64,000 nt of DNA from Comamonadaceae bacterium (GCA_013297875.1 JAAFIW010000001.1:248001-312000), one strand, 5' to 3'; positions 25,718 to 33,704 are shown, counted from the first letter of the stretch. Notes: generated by a model not told the origin, from the letters alone. Made by a program: numbers and translations.

Positions 25718-26215
25718 TTACGCAGCCTTGGTAGCAGGCGTAGCGGCCATGGTATGTACGCCAATCAAGTAGGCTGGCTTTAGCGCCTTCCAGTCCGCGC
25801 GAATTTGCTTTTGCGGCTCAACCCAATATGCGGGATCAACAACGTACTCTTGCCGAGCGATGCCGCCTTGTGTGTCGGGGATGGATGCGCGGTGGAAAAG
25901 TGCATGGCGACCCATTTCCGTTTCTTCGTCATAGTCCACCATGAGGATGGCAACATCAGGTAGCGGGTTGCTGTCGTACTCTTTGTAAATCGTGGCTACG
26001 AGGCGGTGATGTGCGAGGAGCGACGCGATAAGGGTTTCTGACACCCAGTAAGGCCCGTTCTTCGGCAGTCTGAATTTATCCACTGCGAGCTGTCGGACAT
26101 CTTTTAGAGTGGTTTTGGTAAGCATAGCGATGCATGCAAAGATGCAATCGAAGTCGCCTTCTTGCTGGATGCGCGTGAATGCTGGTTTGAAGCCTGCGGG
26201 TAGTGCCGTTGCCAT
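25718..26215 (-). CDS. C39-like papain-fold peptidase domain protein
   Basis: This 165-residue protein looks like a stand-alone C39-type cysteine peptidase domain. It has FDCIFACIAMLTK with the Cys after an acidic residue, MGRHALFHRAS with the His, and EYVVDPAYW with the Asp. Family enzymes usually cut double-glycine leaders, but here there is no transporter domain. The ATG at 26215 has AAGGA upstream; the open frame runs further back without support. It is the first gene of a two-gene operon at the right end of the island. Confidence 0.55.
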   Translation of the reverse strand: MATALPAGFKPAFTRIQQEGDFDCIFACIAMLTKTTLKDVRQLAVDKFRLPKNGPYWVSETLIASLLAHHRLVATIYKEYDSNPLPDVAILMVDYDEETEMGRHALFHRASIPDTQGGIARQEYVVDPAYWVEPQKQIRADWKALKPAYLIGVHTMAATPATKAA

Positions 26216-26601
26216 GAGAATTTCCTTTTTGAGTTTCTGTGGATGGCGGTCTTCACCACGGACACTGAAAACTCTTTGGGCATGGCTACGCCGATCAGGC
26301 TTTGCTGAAATCAACAAGGCTTGTGTAGGCGGTTGCTTGGGTGTTGGCTAGAGTCCGAGGCTGGACTGCCGGAGGCGTTGCGAATGCAGCGCTTTTTTAA
26401 TTTAACACTTGGTGTAGCGGGCTTTTTGCAGGCTGACTTTGCAAGAAATGCAATGCTTGGATTGTGGAAGGATTGCGACAGTCATTCGAGAAACCACCTT
26501 TTCTCTAGCGCAACACACAAAATATTTAATTCTTCAAACGCGAAGTTTGCCATCGCGTGCGCGAGGCGTAGCTGGGATTTTCGATTGAAATTGAAAGTCA
26601 A

Positions 26602-26639
26602 GTTACTGCAACTCATTGAGTTACTGCGATTTTTACTGC
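26602..26639 (+). other. Right integrase arm-type sites (GTTACTGC repeats)
   Basis: GTTACTGC occurs at 26602-26609 and 26620-26627, and TTTACTGC at 26632-26639. The same octamer is repeated just inside the left end. The 538-base gap 26216-26753 otherwise holds the terminator at 26687 and no convincing gene. Confidence 0.6.
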
Positions 26640-26686
26640 ACAATTGCGCGGCTTACTACACACGAAGGCGCATGATCGCGGACAAC

Positions 26687-26721
26687 AAAAAAGCCATAAG
26701 TCATTGAAACTTATGGCTTTT
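26687..26721. terminator. Island-borne terminator downstream of tRNA-Phe
   Basis: AAAGCCATAAGT (26690-26701) pairs perfectly with ACTTATGGCTTT (26709-26720), with A/T runs on both sides. On the minus strand it lies about 33 bases after the tRNA-Phe CCA end and probably replaces the original terminator now at 5584-5618. Confidence 0.85.
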
Positions 26722-26752
26722 CGCACCTTCGCGGACTATCGCGGAAGTAAAA

Positions 26753-26767
26753 TTGGTGGCCTGGGGC
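26753..26767 (-). other. Candidate attR within the tRNA-Phe 3' end
   Basis: The 3' end of tRNA-Phe reads GCCCCAGGCCACCAA on the minus strand and matches the left site at 5623-5636 apart from one missing base. It marks the right boundary of the island. Confidence 0.6.
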
Positions 26768-26829
26768 GGAATCGAACCACCGACACGCGGATTTTCAATC
26801 CGCTGCTCTACCAACTGAGCTACCGGGCC
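26754..26829 (-). tRNA. tRNA-Phe (GAA)
   Basis: A 76-base cloverleaf with encoded CCA. The anticodon loop is TTGAAAA with anticodon GAA, the D-loop is AGTTGGTA and the T-loop TTCGATT. The acceptor stem pairs GGCCCGG with CCAGGCC, leaving one C-A mismatch at pair 5-68. The usual form of this tRNA, as I recall it, has CCGGGCC there, so the mismatch may come from the element that rebuilt the 3' end. Confidence 0.95.
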
Positions 26830-26845
26830 AAGGCAGCCTGAGATT

Positions 26846-27559
26846 CTACAACACTCCTGGCGCTACGCTGGCAGCGCGTTTGCCGCGCGACAGGTCAACG
26901 CCCAGTTGCTTGAGTTTGCGGTACAGGTGGGTGCGCTCCAGGCCTGTCTTTTCGGCCACGCGTGTCATGGATCCGCCTTCTTTGGCCAGGTGAAACTCGA
27001 AGTAGGCTTTTTCAAAATCATCACGCGCTTCGCGCAGCGGTTTGTCCAGCTCGAATTGCTGGCGGGCTTGGGGGCCCATTTCCACCACGGGGGGCAGGTT
27101 CACACCCCCTGTCATCGCAGCTTCCACCGTCAGATCGGCCGCTGCCGCTGGGGTAGCCGACACCATCTGCTGAAAGACCACGGGCTTGCGTGGCAGGTTT
27201 CGGGTCAGCGCCTGGTCAACGGCTTTGAGCAGCTTTTGCAAGGTGATGGGTTTTTCCAGGAATGCCTGGGCACCAATTTTGGTGGCCTGCACCGCGGTGT
27301 CGATCGTGGCGTGCCCGCTCATCATCACCACGGGCATGGTCAGCAAGCCACTGGAGGCCCATTCCTTGAGCAGGGTCACGCCATCGGTGTCGGGCATCCA
27401 GATATCCAGCAAAACCAGGTCTGGGCGCATGCGGGCGCGGGCTGCGCGGGCTTGGGCAGCGTTTTCAGCCAGATCAACGGTATGCCCCTCATCATTCAGA
27501 ATTTCCGAGAGCAGGTCGCGTATGCCCAGCTCGTCGTCCACCACCAAGATATTTGCCAT
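26846..27559 (-). CDS. ntrX: NtrX-like response regulator without AAA+ domain
   Basis: A 237-residue regulator with an N-terminal receiver domain (VVDDELGIRDLL, phospho-Asp in LVLLDIWMPD, Lys in FLEKPIT), a linker and a C-terminal Fis-type helix-turn-helix (SMTRVAEKTGLERTHLYRKL). The sigma-54-interacting AAA+ ATPase found between these in classical NtrX (about 450 residues) is absent. It therefore probably acts as a direct DNA-binding regulator rather than a sigma-54 activator. It lies 27 bases after ntrY, its likely cognate kinase. Confidence 0.88.
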   Translation of the reverse strand: MANILVVDDELGIRDLLSEILNDEGHTVDLAENAAQARAARARMRPDLVLLDIWMPDTDGVTLLKEWASSGLLTMPVVMMSGHATIDTAVQATKIGAQAFLEKPITLQKLLKAVDQALTRNLPRKPVVFQQMVSATPAAAADLTVEAAMTGGVNLPPVVEMGPQARQQFELDKPLREARDDFEKAYFEFHLAKEGGSMTRVAEKTGLERTHLYRKLKQLGVDLSRGKRAASVAPGVL

Positions 27560-27586
27560 GTCTTAATACTTTATGGGTCAGTGTTG

Positions 27587-29872
27587 TTATGTCGCAACTG
27601 CGAATGATAACGACACTTGTGCCCCTTGAACCACGCCATCGACGACCCGGTTGCTCAAATCAATGCGTGCGCCATGCTCATCAGCGATTTTTTTCACGAC
27701 GGCCAGGCCCAGGCCCGTGCCTTTGGTTTTCGTGGTGACGTAGGGCTCAAAGGCCCGCTTCAAAATAAAGTCGGGAAAACCGGGCCCATTGTCACGCACG
27801 GTCAGGCGCACACGGCGACTGGACGGGTTCCATTGGGTGCGCAGGGTCACAGGGGTCGGCTGCTGCGAGGCGTGGGTCGGCTGCGGTACATGCTCTACAG
27901 CGTCCTGGGCGTTTTGCAGCAGGTTGTGAATGACCTGTCGCAGCTGTTGCCCGTCTCCCAGAATTGGCGGACACACGGGATCGAGTTCCATGGCAACCGG
28001 CTGATTTTTGGGCTGCGCGTCGACCCGATCGTCTGAGCCATACAAGGCCAGCACATCGGTGACCAGCGCATTCAGATCCAGCGCGTGTAGCTGCGCAGCG
28101 GGCAAACGCCCAAAGTCGCGAAACTCATTGACCAGGCGCTTCATCGCCTCCACCTGGTCCACGATGGTTCGCACCGATTTGTTCAGCAGCGCCTCCTGCT
28201 CGGGCTGCACCTTGCCCGTCAACTTCATTTGCAGACGCTCGGCCGATAGCTGGATGGGTGTGAGTGGGTTCTTGATTTCGTGGGCCAGCCGCCGGGCCAC
28301 TTCACCCCAGGCCTGGGCGCGTTGGGCAGACACCATTTCGGAGATGTCATCAAACACTAAAAGCCGGGTTGCGCCCGGTAGCTCTGCACCGCGCGCTACC
28401 AAATTAATCGTATTTGAGTTGGCCCCCAAGGTATCGCGGCCCAGTTCAAAGGCCTGTTGCCAATGATCCAGGCCATGGTGCTGGCGCTCGCCCAGGTAGT
28501 CATCAAACTCGGCTTGCACGCTGGCGGCAAATTCCTGCAAACCGGGCACTTCAGCCAGCAATTGGCCTTCATGGGCGGCCAGGGGCACGCGCAGCACGCG
28601 GGTGGCACCGGGGTTGGACGACTGGATGCGGCCTTGCGCATCCAGCACGATGACGCCTGCGGTCAGGTTGTCCAGAATGGTTTGCAGATGTGCCCGCGCG
28701 GCACTGACCTCGCCCATGCTTTTGTCGACAGCGGTGCGCGCGTCAGACAGTTGCTGGGTCATTTGTGCAAATGAGCGGGTCAGGCCGCCCAACTCGTCTT
28801 TGCCCTGTAGCACCGGCTTGGGGCTGAGGTCACCGGCCGCCACATCGCGCACACCGGCAGCCAGCACCAGCAGTGGGCGGGCCAGTTGATTGCCCAGCAA
28901 AACGGCCAATAACACCGCGCCAAACACGGCCAGAAACAGGCTGAGCGTGAGCGTGCCGATGTACATGCGCCGCAGCCCTTCGCGGCCCAGCGCGCGCTCC
29001 TGGTACTCGCGGTTAGCCTCTTGCACCGCAATGGCATTGGCCACCAAGCTGGGCGGCAGCACCTGAATCACTTGCAGAAAGCGCGGCTCACCCGATAGGC
29101 CCAAGGAGTTGCTAGGCACCATGGCCAGGGCTTTCAGCCGTGCATTGCCGCCTGCGCTGGCCGGGCTGGCGTCTTCCAGCCCTTCCACCGAGCCCATGGC
29201 GCGCTGGCTTCGCACCAGGCGAAGTTGCTGCTGCGACGGGCGCTCCATGTCCAGCGAAAAACGCGAGGTGCCGCTGCTGGCCAGTAGCTGGCCGCTGGCG
29301 CTCCACAGCGATACATCACGCGCTGTCAGCTGGTCGCGGATGCGCTCCAGCGCCAGGCCTGCCGAGGCGTCTGATGCGTCGGCCAACAGCGCACTGGCCG
29401 CACGGGTTTTGGTCGTTAAATCGTTGGCCAAGGTGTCCAGCGTGACGCGTCCCAGGTTCAGGCCAGCGTCCAGCGCACCTTCCACCTTCACATCAAACCA
29501 GCTTTCAATCGAGCGGGAGACGAATTGATAGGAGACCACGTAGATCAGCAGCCCCGGCACAAAGCCCACCAGCGCAAAAATAGCGGCGAGTTTGACCAGC
29601 AGGCGGCTGCCAAATTTCTTGCGCACCAGGCGCGAAATCAGCCGTGCCACCACCCAGCCAATGACCAGCAACAGCAGGCCGGCCACTGCCACATTGATGA
29701 CAAACAGCCGCCCGTAATTGCGCTCGTACAGCTCGCGGTTGTTGGTCGCCTGCGTGAGCAGAAACAGCAATACCAGGCCGATGGCCACCATCACCGCCGC
29801 ACCCAGGCCCAGCGCCCAGCGCAAGGCGCGGGACTTGGCCGCTGGCGACGGTGTATGCCCCAGGCTGTTCAT
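27587..29872 (-). CDS. ntrY: NtrY-like sensor histidine kinase
   Basis: The 761-residue protein has about three membrane helices near the N-terminus, an extracytoplasmic sensor region (about 125-290), a membrane helix and a HAMP domain (LARPLLVLAAGVRDVAAGDL). A PAS domain follows (LDNLTAGVIVLDAQGRIQSS), then HisKA with the phosphorylated His in RLAHEIKNPLTPI. The HATPase domain has an N box (HNLLQNAQDAV) and G boxes (RDNGPGF, GTGLGL). It pairs with the downstream ntrX. The 100-base gap before its ATG is filled by the structured repeat at 29880-29964. A role in nitrogen or redox sensing is inferred from the family. Confidence 0.93.
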   Translation of the reverse strand: MNSLGHTPSPAAKSRALRWALGLGAAVMVAIGLVLLFLLTQATNNRELYERNYGRLFVINVAVAGLLLLVIGWVVARLISRLVRKKFGSRLLVKLAAIFALVGFVPGLLIYVVSYQFVSRSIESWFDVKVEGALDAGLNLGRVTLDTLANDLTTKTRAASALLADASDASAGLALERIRDQLTARDVSLWSASGQLLASSGTSRFSLDMERPSQQQLRLVRSQRAMGSVEGLEDASPASAGGNARLKALAMVPSNSLGLSGEPRFLQVIQVLPPSLVANAIAVQEANREYQERALGREGLRRMYIGTLTLSLFLAVFGAVLLAVLLGNQLARPLLVLAAGVRDVAAGDLSPKPVLQGKDELGGLTRSFAQMTQQLSDARTAVDKSMGEVSAARAHLQTILDNLTAGVIVLDAQGRIQSSNPGATRVLRVPLAAHEGQLLAEVPGLQEFAASVQAEFDDYLGERQHHGLDHWQQAFELGRDTLGANSNTINLVARGAELPGATRLLVFDDISEMVSAQRAQAWGEVARRLAHEIKNPLTPIQLSAERLQMKLTGKVQPEQEALLNKSVRTIVDQVEAMKRLVNEFRDFGRLPAAQLHALDLNALVTDVLALYGSDDRVDAQPKNQPVAMELDPVCPPILGDGQQLRQVIHNLLQNAQDAVEHVPQPTHASQQPTPVTLRTQWNPSSRRVRLTVRDNGPGFPDFILKRAFEPYVTTKTKGTGLGLAVVKKIADEHGARIDLSNRVVDGVVQGAQVSLSFAVAT

Positions 29873-29879
29873 TCCTTAT

Positions 29880-29964
29880 CCAAATCACCGCTGTAGTAGG
29901 CGCGACGACGAAGACAGTGCTGTAGCACGGCGAGAAGGAGCAACGACCTACAGCAATGATTTGG
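29880..29964 (+). repeat. Structured GACGACG...AGGAGCAACG element, copy 1
   Basis: Outer arms CCAAATCA/TGATTTGG and GCTGTAG/CTACAGC enclose GCGACGACGAAG, a small hairpin (GTGCT/AGCAC) and AAGGAGCAACG. The same core, with different stem sequences, is found at 36068-36108. It fills nearly all of the gap between the DUF4390 gene and ntrY and would be in the ntrY leader, as the reverse complement. Confidence 0.65.
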
Positions 29965-29972
29965 AAAAGGAA

Positions 29973-30626
29973 TCACTTGAAGGTCTCGGCAGGCAAGCGC
30001 AGGTTGCGGCTGGCCACCAGGCTCCAGTCAGACTGACCCAGGGCGGTGATCTGAAACGGCCGGGGCAGTTGCGACAGATCCAGGCGGAAACTGAAGCTCA
30101 GGTTGTGCGTGGCATCGGGCTCCACGTCGCCAGGCTGGCCGATTTTCCAACGTGAAAACCGCTGGGTCGCTGCCAACGCGTCGGCCAGGCTGTCGTAGTT
30201 TTGCCCCAAGGTGAGCCCCAGGCCGGCATTGGTGATCGGCGCACCCGAGGTGTTTAACCGCCAGCGGCGGGTCAGTGGCTGGTAGGCCAGCCGCAGATGG
30301 CGGGTGGTGGTGTTGAGTTTTTTGTCATACCAGTACCAGCGGTCGCGAAACAGCTCGGTTTGCGCCACAAAAAAGATGGGAATGCCTTTGACCAGCGCTT
30401 CTTCGACCGGCGCAGGCAACTCGAAACGCACGCGGGCCGACAGGTAAATGCCCTCGTCGTCGCGCTCCAGGCGCAAGTCGCTGACTTCTGGCGGGGCTAC
30501 GGGCTCGGCGTGCGCCGCAAACGCGCTGAGCACCAGCAGACATATCCATTTGGACGGAGAGGCGCTGGCTCTGTCAAAGAGCCTGAGATTTTTCCAGCAA
30601 TGCGTAAAAGAAGCCGTCGTGTTCAC
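29973..30626 (-). CDS. DUF4390 secreted protein
   Basis: A 217-residue exported protein of the DUF4390 family. It has a hydrophobic leader ending near AFAAHAEPVA, then a beta-rich domain with VRFELPAPVEEALVKGIPI and ELFRDRWYWYDKKL, which are typical of the family. The annotated ATG lies 53 bases inside the upstream rsmB end, so the first 20 or so residues may not be real, but no clearer start is seen. In Burkholderiales this gene usually lies between rsmB and ntrY, as here. Its biochemical role is unknown. Confidence 0.85.
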   Translation of the reverse strand: MNTTASFTHCWKNLRLFDRASASPSKWICLLVLSAFAAHAEPVAPPEVSDLRLERDDEGIYLSARVRFELPAPVEEALVKGIPIFFVAQTELFRDRWYWYDKKLNTTTRHLRLAYQPLTRRWRLNTSGAPITNAGLGLTLGQNYDSLADALAATQRFSRWKIGQPGDVEPDATHNLSFSFRLDLSQLPRPFQITALGQSDWSLVASRNLRLPAETFK

Positions 30627-31947
30627 CTAAATCATTGTGGGCTAGGGGCTTGGCCTGCTGCGGGTTTTGGGGCAGTAAATGACCCGGACTGGGCCTTAAA
30701 GCCGCGTCTGTGTGGCGCGCAAGAAACGTTTCAATCTGCTGTTGCCCTTCGGCGCGGAACACCGAGCACGTGCAATACAGCAGCCGCCCGCCTGGTCGCA
30801 CCAGTGGCCACAGAACGCGCAACAGGCGCGCTTGCAGCTGGGCGAGCTGGGCAATGTCGGTTTCCCGGCGCAGCCAGCGCACATCAGGGTGTCGGCGCAC
30901 GATGCCTGAGGCGGTGCAGGGGGCGTCCAGCAAGATGGCGTCAAAGGGTATGCCGTCCCACCACTGCGTGGGTTCGGCTGCGTCGGCGGCGACCACCTGG
31001 GCCGCCAGTCCCAGGCGGGCCAGATTTTCATGGATGCGCTGGCAGCGCAACGGGTCAATATCCAGCGCCAGCACTTGCACGGGCTGCTCTGGCGTGGACT
31101 GCTCCAGCAGGTGGGCGGTTTTGCCACCGGGGGCGGCACACGCGTCCAGCACGCGCAGCGGGCGGGGTGCGTCTTCGATCCTTTCGTCCAGCACGCGCAG
31201 CGGGCCGGTCAAACCTTGAAGCAGCAAGGGTGCAGCCAGTTGAGCGGCGGCGTCTTGCACCGAGAAGTGGCCTTCTTCAAAGCCTGGTAGTTGCTGCACC
31301 GGGCGCGCTTGGCGCAATTGCAGACCGCACTCAGCAACCTGTTTTGCTTCAATATTCATAGCTGCCTGAGCAAGCAAATACTGGGCAAGAGTCACTTTTT
31401 GCTTGTTAACGCGCAGGGTGAGCGGGGGTTGCTGGTTGTTGGCTTCCAAAATGGCTTGCCAGTGCGTCGGGTGGTCACGGCGGGTTGCGGCAATCCACCA
31501 GCGGGGGTGGTTGTAGCGGGCCACGGGGTCGGCGTCGGTGGCGGCCACCAGCGCATCGCGTTCGCGCAGAAAGCGGCGCAGGCAGGCGTTGATGAAGCTG
31601 GCCTGGGCGTGGGTGGCGGGGCTGCGCTTGGCGGCACCTACCGCCTGGTCGACCAGGGTAAAGGGCTCGTAGGGCGCGCTGGCTGCGTCCCAGGCCAGGG
31701 CCAAGGCGCAGCACAGCAGTGCGTCGGCATCGGGCGGCGGGGCGCGGCGGGCCAGTTGCTCGCGCAGCGCCTGGGCGCGGCCCAGGTTGCGCAGCACGGC
31801 AAAGCCCAGCGACTGTACTGCCGGGCGCAATGCAACTTCTACATGATTTGAGGCGGTAGCCCAGGAATTACCTGCTCGAACAGCTATCAAAACCGTAGCG
31901 ACTGATTGCAGCAAACGCCACAGCGGTGGCGAAACAGGGGTCGTCAC
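30574..31947 (-). CDS. rsmB: 16S rRNA (cytosine-967-C5)-methyltransferase RsmB
   Basis: RsmB methylates C967 of 16S rRNA using S-adenosylmethionine. The product has an N-terminal NusB-like domain (about 1-150; TLVDQAVGAAKR), then a Rossmann-fold methyltransferase with VLDACAAPGGKTAHLLE, ALDIDPLRC, LLDAPCTASGIVRRHPD (first catalytic Cys) and LLYCTCSVFRAE (second Cys). I use the GTG at 31947 (457 residues); the ATG at 31989 would place part of the palindromic element at 31958-32063 in the protein. Two copies of the dispersed ATAGCTGC repeat (31351-31402, 31841-31893) are translated within it. Confidence 0.93.
   Translation of the reverse strand: MTTPVSPPLWRLLQSVATVLIAVRAGNSWATASNHVEVALRPAVQSLGFAVLRNLGRAQALREQLARRAPPPDADALLCCALALAWDAASAPYEPFTLVDQAVGAAKRSPATHAQASFINACLRRFLRERDALVAATDADPVARYNHPRWWIAATRRDHPTHWQAILEANNQQPPLTLRVNKQKVTLAQYLLAQAAMNIEAKQVAECGLQLRQARPVQQLPGFEEGHFSVQDAAAQLAAPLLLQGLTGPLRVLDERIEDAPRPLRVLDACAAPGGKTAHLLEQSTPEQPVQVLALDIDPLRCQRIHENLARLGLAAQVVAADAAEPTQWWDGIPFDAILLDAPCTASGIVRRHPDVRWLRRETDIAQLAQLQARLLRVLWPLVRPGGRLLYCTCSVFRAEGQQQIETFLARHTDAALRPSPGHLLPQNPQQAKPLAHNDLGEHDGFFYALLEKSQAL
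31351..31402 (+). repeat. Dispersed ATAGCTGC-family repeat inside rsmB (1)
   Basis: ATTCATAGCTGCCTGAGCAA, then ACTGGGCAAGAGTCACTTTTTG, closely follows the copy at 33811. It lies antisense to rsmB and encodes, on the minus strand, residues around LAQYLLAQAAMNIEA. Confidence 0.7.
31841..31893 (-). repeat. Dispersed ATAGCTGC-family repeat inside rsmB (2)
   Basis: On the minus strand it reads GTTTTGATAGCTGTTCGAGC, then CCTGGGCTACCGCCTCAAAT, in family order. It encodes part of the N-terminal NusB-like domain (VLIAVRAGNSWATASNH). Confidence 0.7.
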
Positions 31948-31957
31948 GGGTCGGGCT

Positions 31958-32063
31958 ATGACAGATGACGGCCCGCTGCGCGGAACCATGACAGATGACG
32001 AAAACCCGCGGCAAGACCACCGTCATTTGTCATCGCCCCGCGTTGCGCGCGGTCATCTGTCAT
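31958..32063. repeat. 106-bp palindromic element with four 12-base units
   Basis: ATGACAGATGAC occurs at 31958 and 31988; its reverse complement occurs at 32022 (one base changed) and 32052. Both pairs are exactly 30 bases apart, and GC-rich spacers are partly complementary. This looks like a REP/BIME-type unit filling the gap between fccB and rsmB. Confidence 0.7.
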
Positions 32064-32068
32064 CTGGC

Positions 32069-33379
32069 TCATGCCAGCGTGTCCGCCCAGATGTTTTGCG
32101 CCCAGTTCATTGCATACACACCTTCCAGCTCGTTGGGCGCAGCGCTCAAGCCGCCGCTGCCCGCAATGGTTTTGAAGGTTTTCTCGGCCACCACGTACTC
32201 GTGCACGCTGGCCACGTGCACCACGTTTTTGTCGTCCACAAAGCTGTAGCAGGTGTTGTTGAGCATGGGCGCGGGGTTGATGTCCCAGCCGGCGAGTTGC
32301 GCCACGATGGCGGCTGCTGCCACTTTGGCGTGGCCGTTGGCCATATGTCCGCTTTTGGGCATGGCGGGGGCGATTTGAATCGAATCGCCGATGACGAACA
32401 CGTCTTTGGCGGCGGTGGATTCAAAGCTTTGGTAGTTCACGCCGCACCAGCGGCCATTGGCCTGGTTGTTCAGGCCGGTTTGCACGGCAATGGCACCGGC
32501 ACGCATGCTGGGCAGGGCGTTGATCACGCTGGCTTTCACGTCTTCCTGCACCTCAAATTTCACCGTGCTGGTTTTGGCGTCAATGGCCGTGGCCTTGTGG
32601 TCACCGCGGTACTCCACCAGGCCCTTGTACTGCTCGGCCCAGACCTTTTTGAACAGCGCGCCTTTGGAGGTGACATCGGGGTTGCTGTCCAGAATCAGCA
32701 CCTTGCTGCGTGGTTTGTTGTTCTTCAAATAAAGCGCCACCTGGCAGGCGCGCTCGTAGGGGCCTGGTGGGCAGCGGTAAGGGGCCAGCGGAATGGTAAT
32801 GGCGAACACACCACCGTCGGGCATGGCCTCTAGCTGCTTGCGCAGCGCCACCGTCTCAGCGCCGGCTTTCCAGGCTTGCAGCACCTGGCCCGATGCGTGG
32901 GCGGCTTGCAGACCTTCTATGCTGCCCATCATCAGGTCAATCCCGGGCGAGACCACCAGCTTGTCGTAGGCAATAGTGGCACCACCAGCGAGGGTGACGG
33001 TTTTTTTGGCGGTGTCGATGGATTGGGCCATGTCTTTGACCACGGTGACGCCGTGATTTTTGGACAGACCGGTGTAGGGTGTCGTCACGTCAGCAATCTG
33101 TTTGCTGCCGCCCACCACCAGGTTGGAGATCGGGCAGGAGACGAAGGCGTCGTTGGGCTCGATCAGCACCACATCGATTTTGTAATCTGACAGCAGGCGC
33201 ACGTATTTGGCTGCGGTGGCACCGCCATAGCCACCGCCGATGACGACGACCTTGGCTTTGGACGGAATCCCGGCGGTCATCGAGTTGCTGGCGCAGCCGG
33301 CCAGGCCCAACAAACTCAAGGCGGCAGAGCTTTGCAGGAAGGAGCGGCGTGCAGATGAGTAATGAGTGGAGTGGTTCAT
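32069..33379 (-). CDS. fccB: Sulfide dehydrogenase flavoprotein subunit FccB
   Basis: This is the FAD-binding subunit of flavocytochrome c sulfide dehydrogenase, which oxidises sulfide in the periplasm and passes electrons to the cytochrome subunit. The 436-residue product has a twin-arginine leader (SARRSFLQSSAALSLLG), the FAD-binding VVVIGGGYGGATAAK, and FVSCPISNLVVGG. Cysteines in APYRCPPGPYERAC and GRWCGVNY could form the redox disulfide, and DVFVIGDS closes the second FAD site. The ATG at 33379 has AAGGAG 6 bases upstream. It follows fccA by 10 bases. Confidence 0.92.
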   Translation of the reverse strand: MNHSTHYSSARRSFLQSSAALSLLGLAGCASNSMTAGIPSKAKVVVIGGGYGGATAAKYVRLLSDYKIDVVLIEPNDAFVSCPISNLVVGGSKQIADVTTPYTGLSKNHGVTVVKDMAQSIDTAKKTVTLAGGATIAYDKLVVSPGIDLMMGSIEGLQAAHASGQVLQAWKAGAETVALRKQLEAMPDGGVFAITIPLAPYRCPPGPYERACQVALYLKNNKPRSKVLILDSNPDVTSKGALFKKVWAEQYKGLVEYRGDHKATAIDAKTSTVKFEVQEDVKASVINALPSMRAGAIAVQTGLNNQANGRWCGVNYQSFESTAAKDVFVIGDSIQIAPAMPKSGHMANGHAKVAAAAIVAQLAGWDINPAPMLNNTCYSFVDDKNVVHVASVHEYVVAEKTFKTIAGSGGLSAAPNELEGVYAMNWAQNIWADTLA

Positions 33380-33389
33380 GGTGTGCTCC

Positions 33390-33704
33390 TTACTTTTTCT
33401 GGGCGGCAAAGTAGCCGGCAATTTGCTCGATCTGCGCATCGCTGTAGCCCTTGGACAGCTGGTGCATGATGGTGGCAGGCCGCGCGCCCGACTTGAAAGC
33501 CTTCATCTGCTCGACGATGTAGTCTTTCTTCAAACCGGCCAGCGACACCACGCTAGAGCCCTGCAAGGCCACGCCATTGGTGCCATGGCAGTTGGAACAG
33601 GTGGCTGCCAGGCTCTTGATGTACAGCGCATCTTTATCCGACGTTTGTGCATGGCTGGCGGCAGCGCCGAACGCCAGCAAGCCCATAAGAATCAAGCGTT
33701 TCAT
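33390..33704 (-). CDS. fccA: Sulfide dehydrogenase cytochrome subunit FccA
   Basis: A 104-residue monohaem c-type cytochrome with signal peptide MKRLILMGLLAFGAAASHAQ and the haem site CSNCH; Met80 in ATIMHQL is a likely axial ligand. The small single-haem size fits the FccA/SoxE subunit of flavocytochrome c. It is the first gene of the fccAB operon and should accept electrons from FccB in the periplasm. The open frame continues far upstream but has no support. The 170 bases before it contain a dispersed repeat copy. Confidence 0.9.
   Translation of the reverse strand: MKRLILMGLLAFGAAASHAQTSDKDALYIKSLAATCSNCHGTNGVALQGSSVVSLAGLKKDYIVEQMKAFKSGARPATIMHQLSKGYSDAQIEQIAGYFAAQKK

Noticed and set aside
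26321-26707. 128-codon plus-strand frame at the right end of the island
   Set aside because: It runs through the integrase arm-site repeats and the perfect terminator, has no ribosome binding site and no recognisable domain.
28356-28410. Possible further copy of the ATAGCTGC repeat in ntrY
   Set aside because: Only the AATTTGGTAGC start and a GGCTTTTAG end resemble the family; the middle does not align, so chance or decay cannot be told apart.
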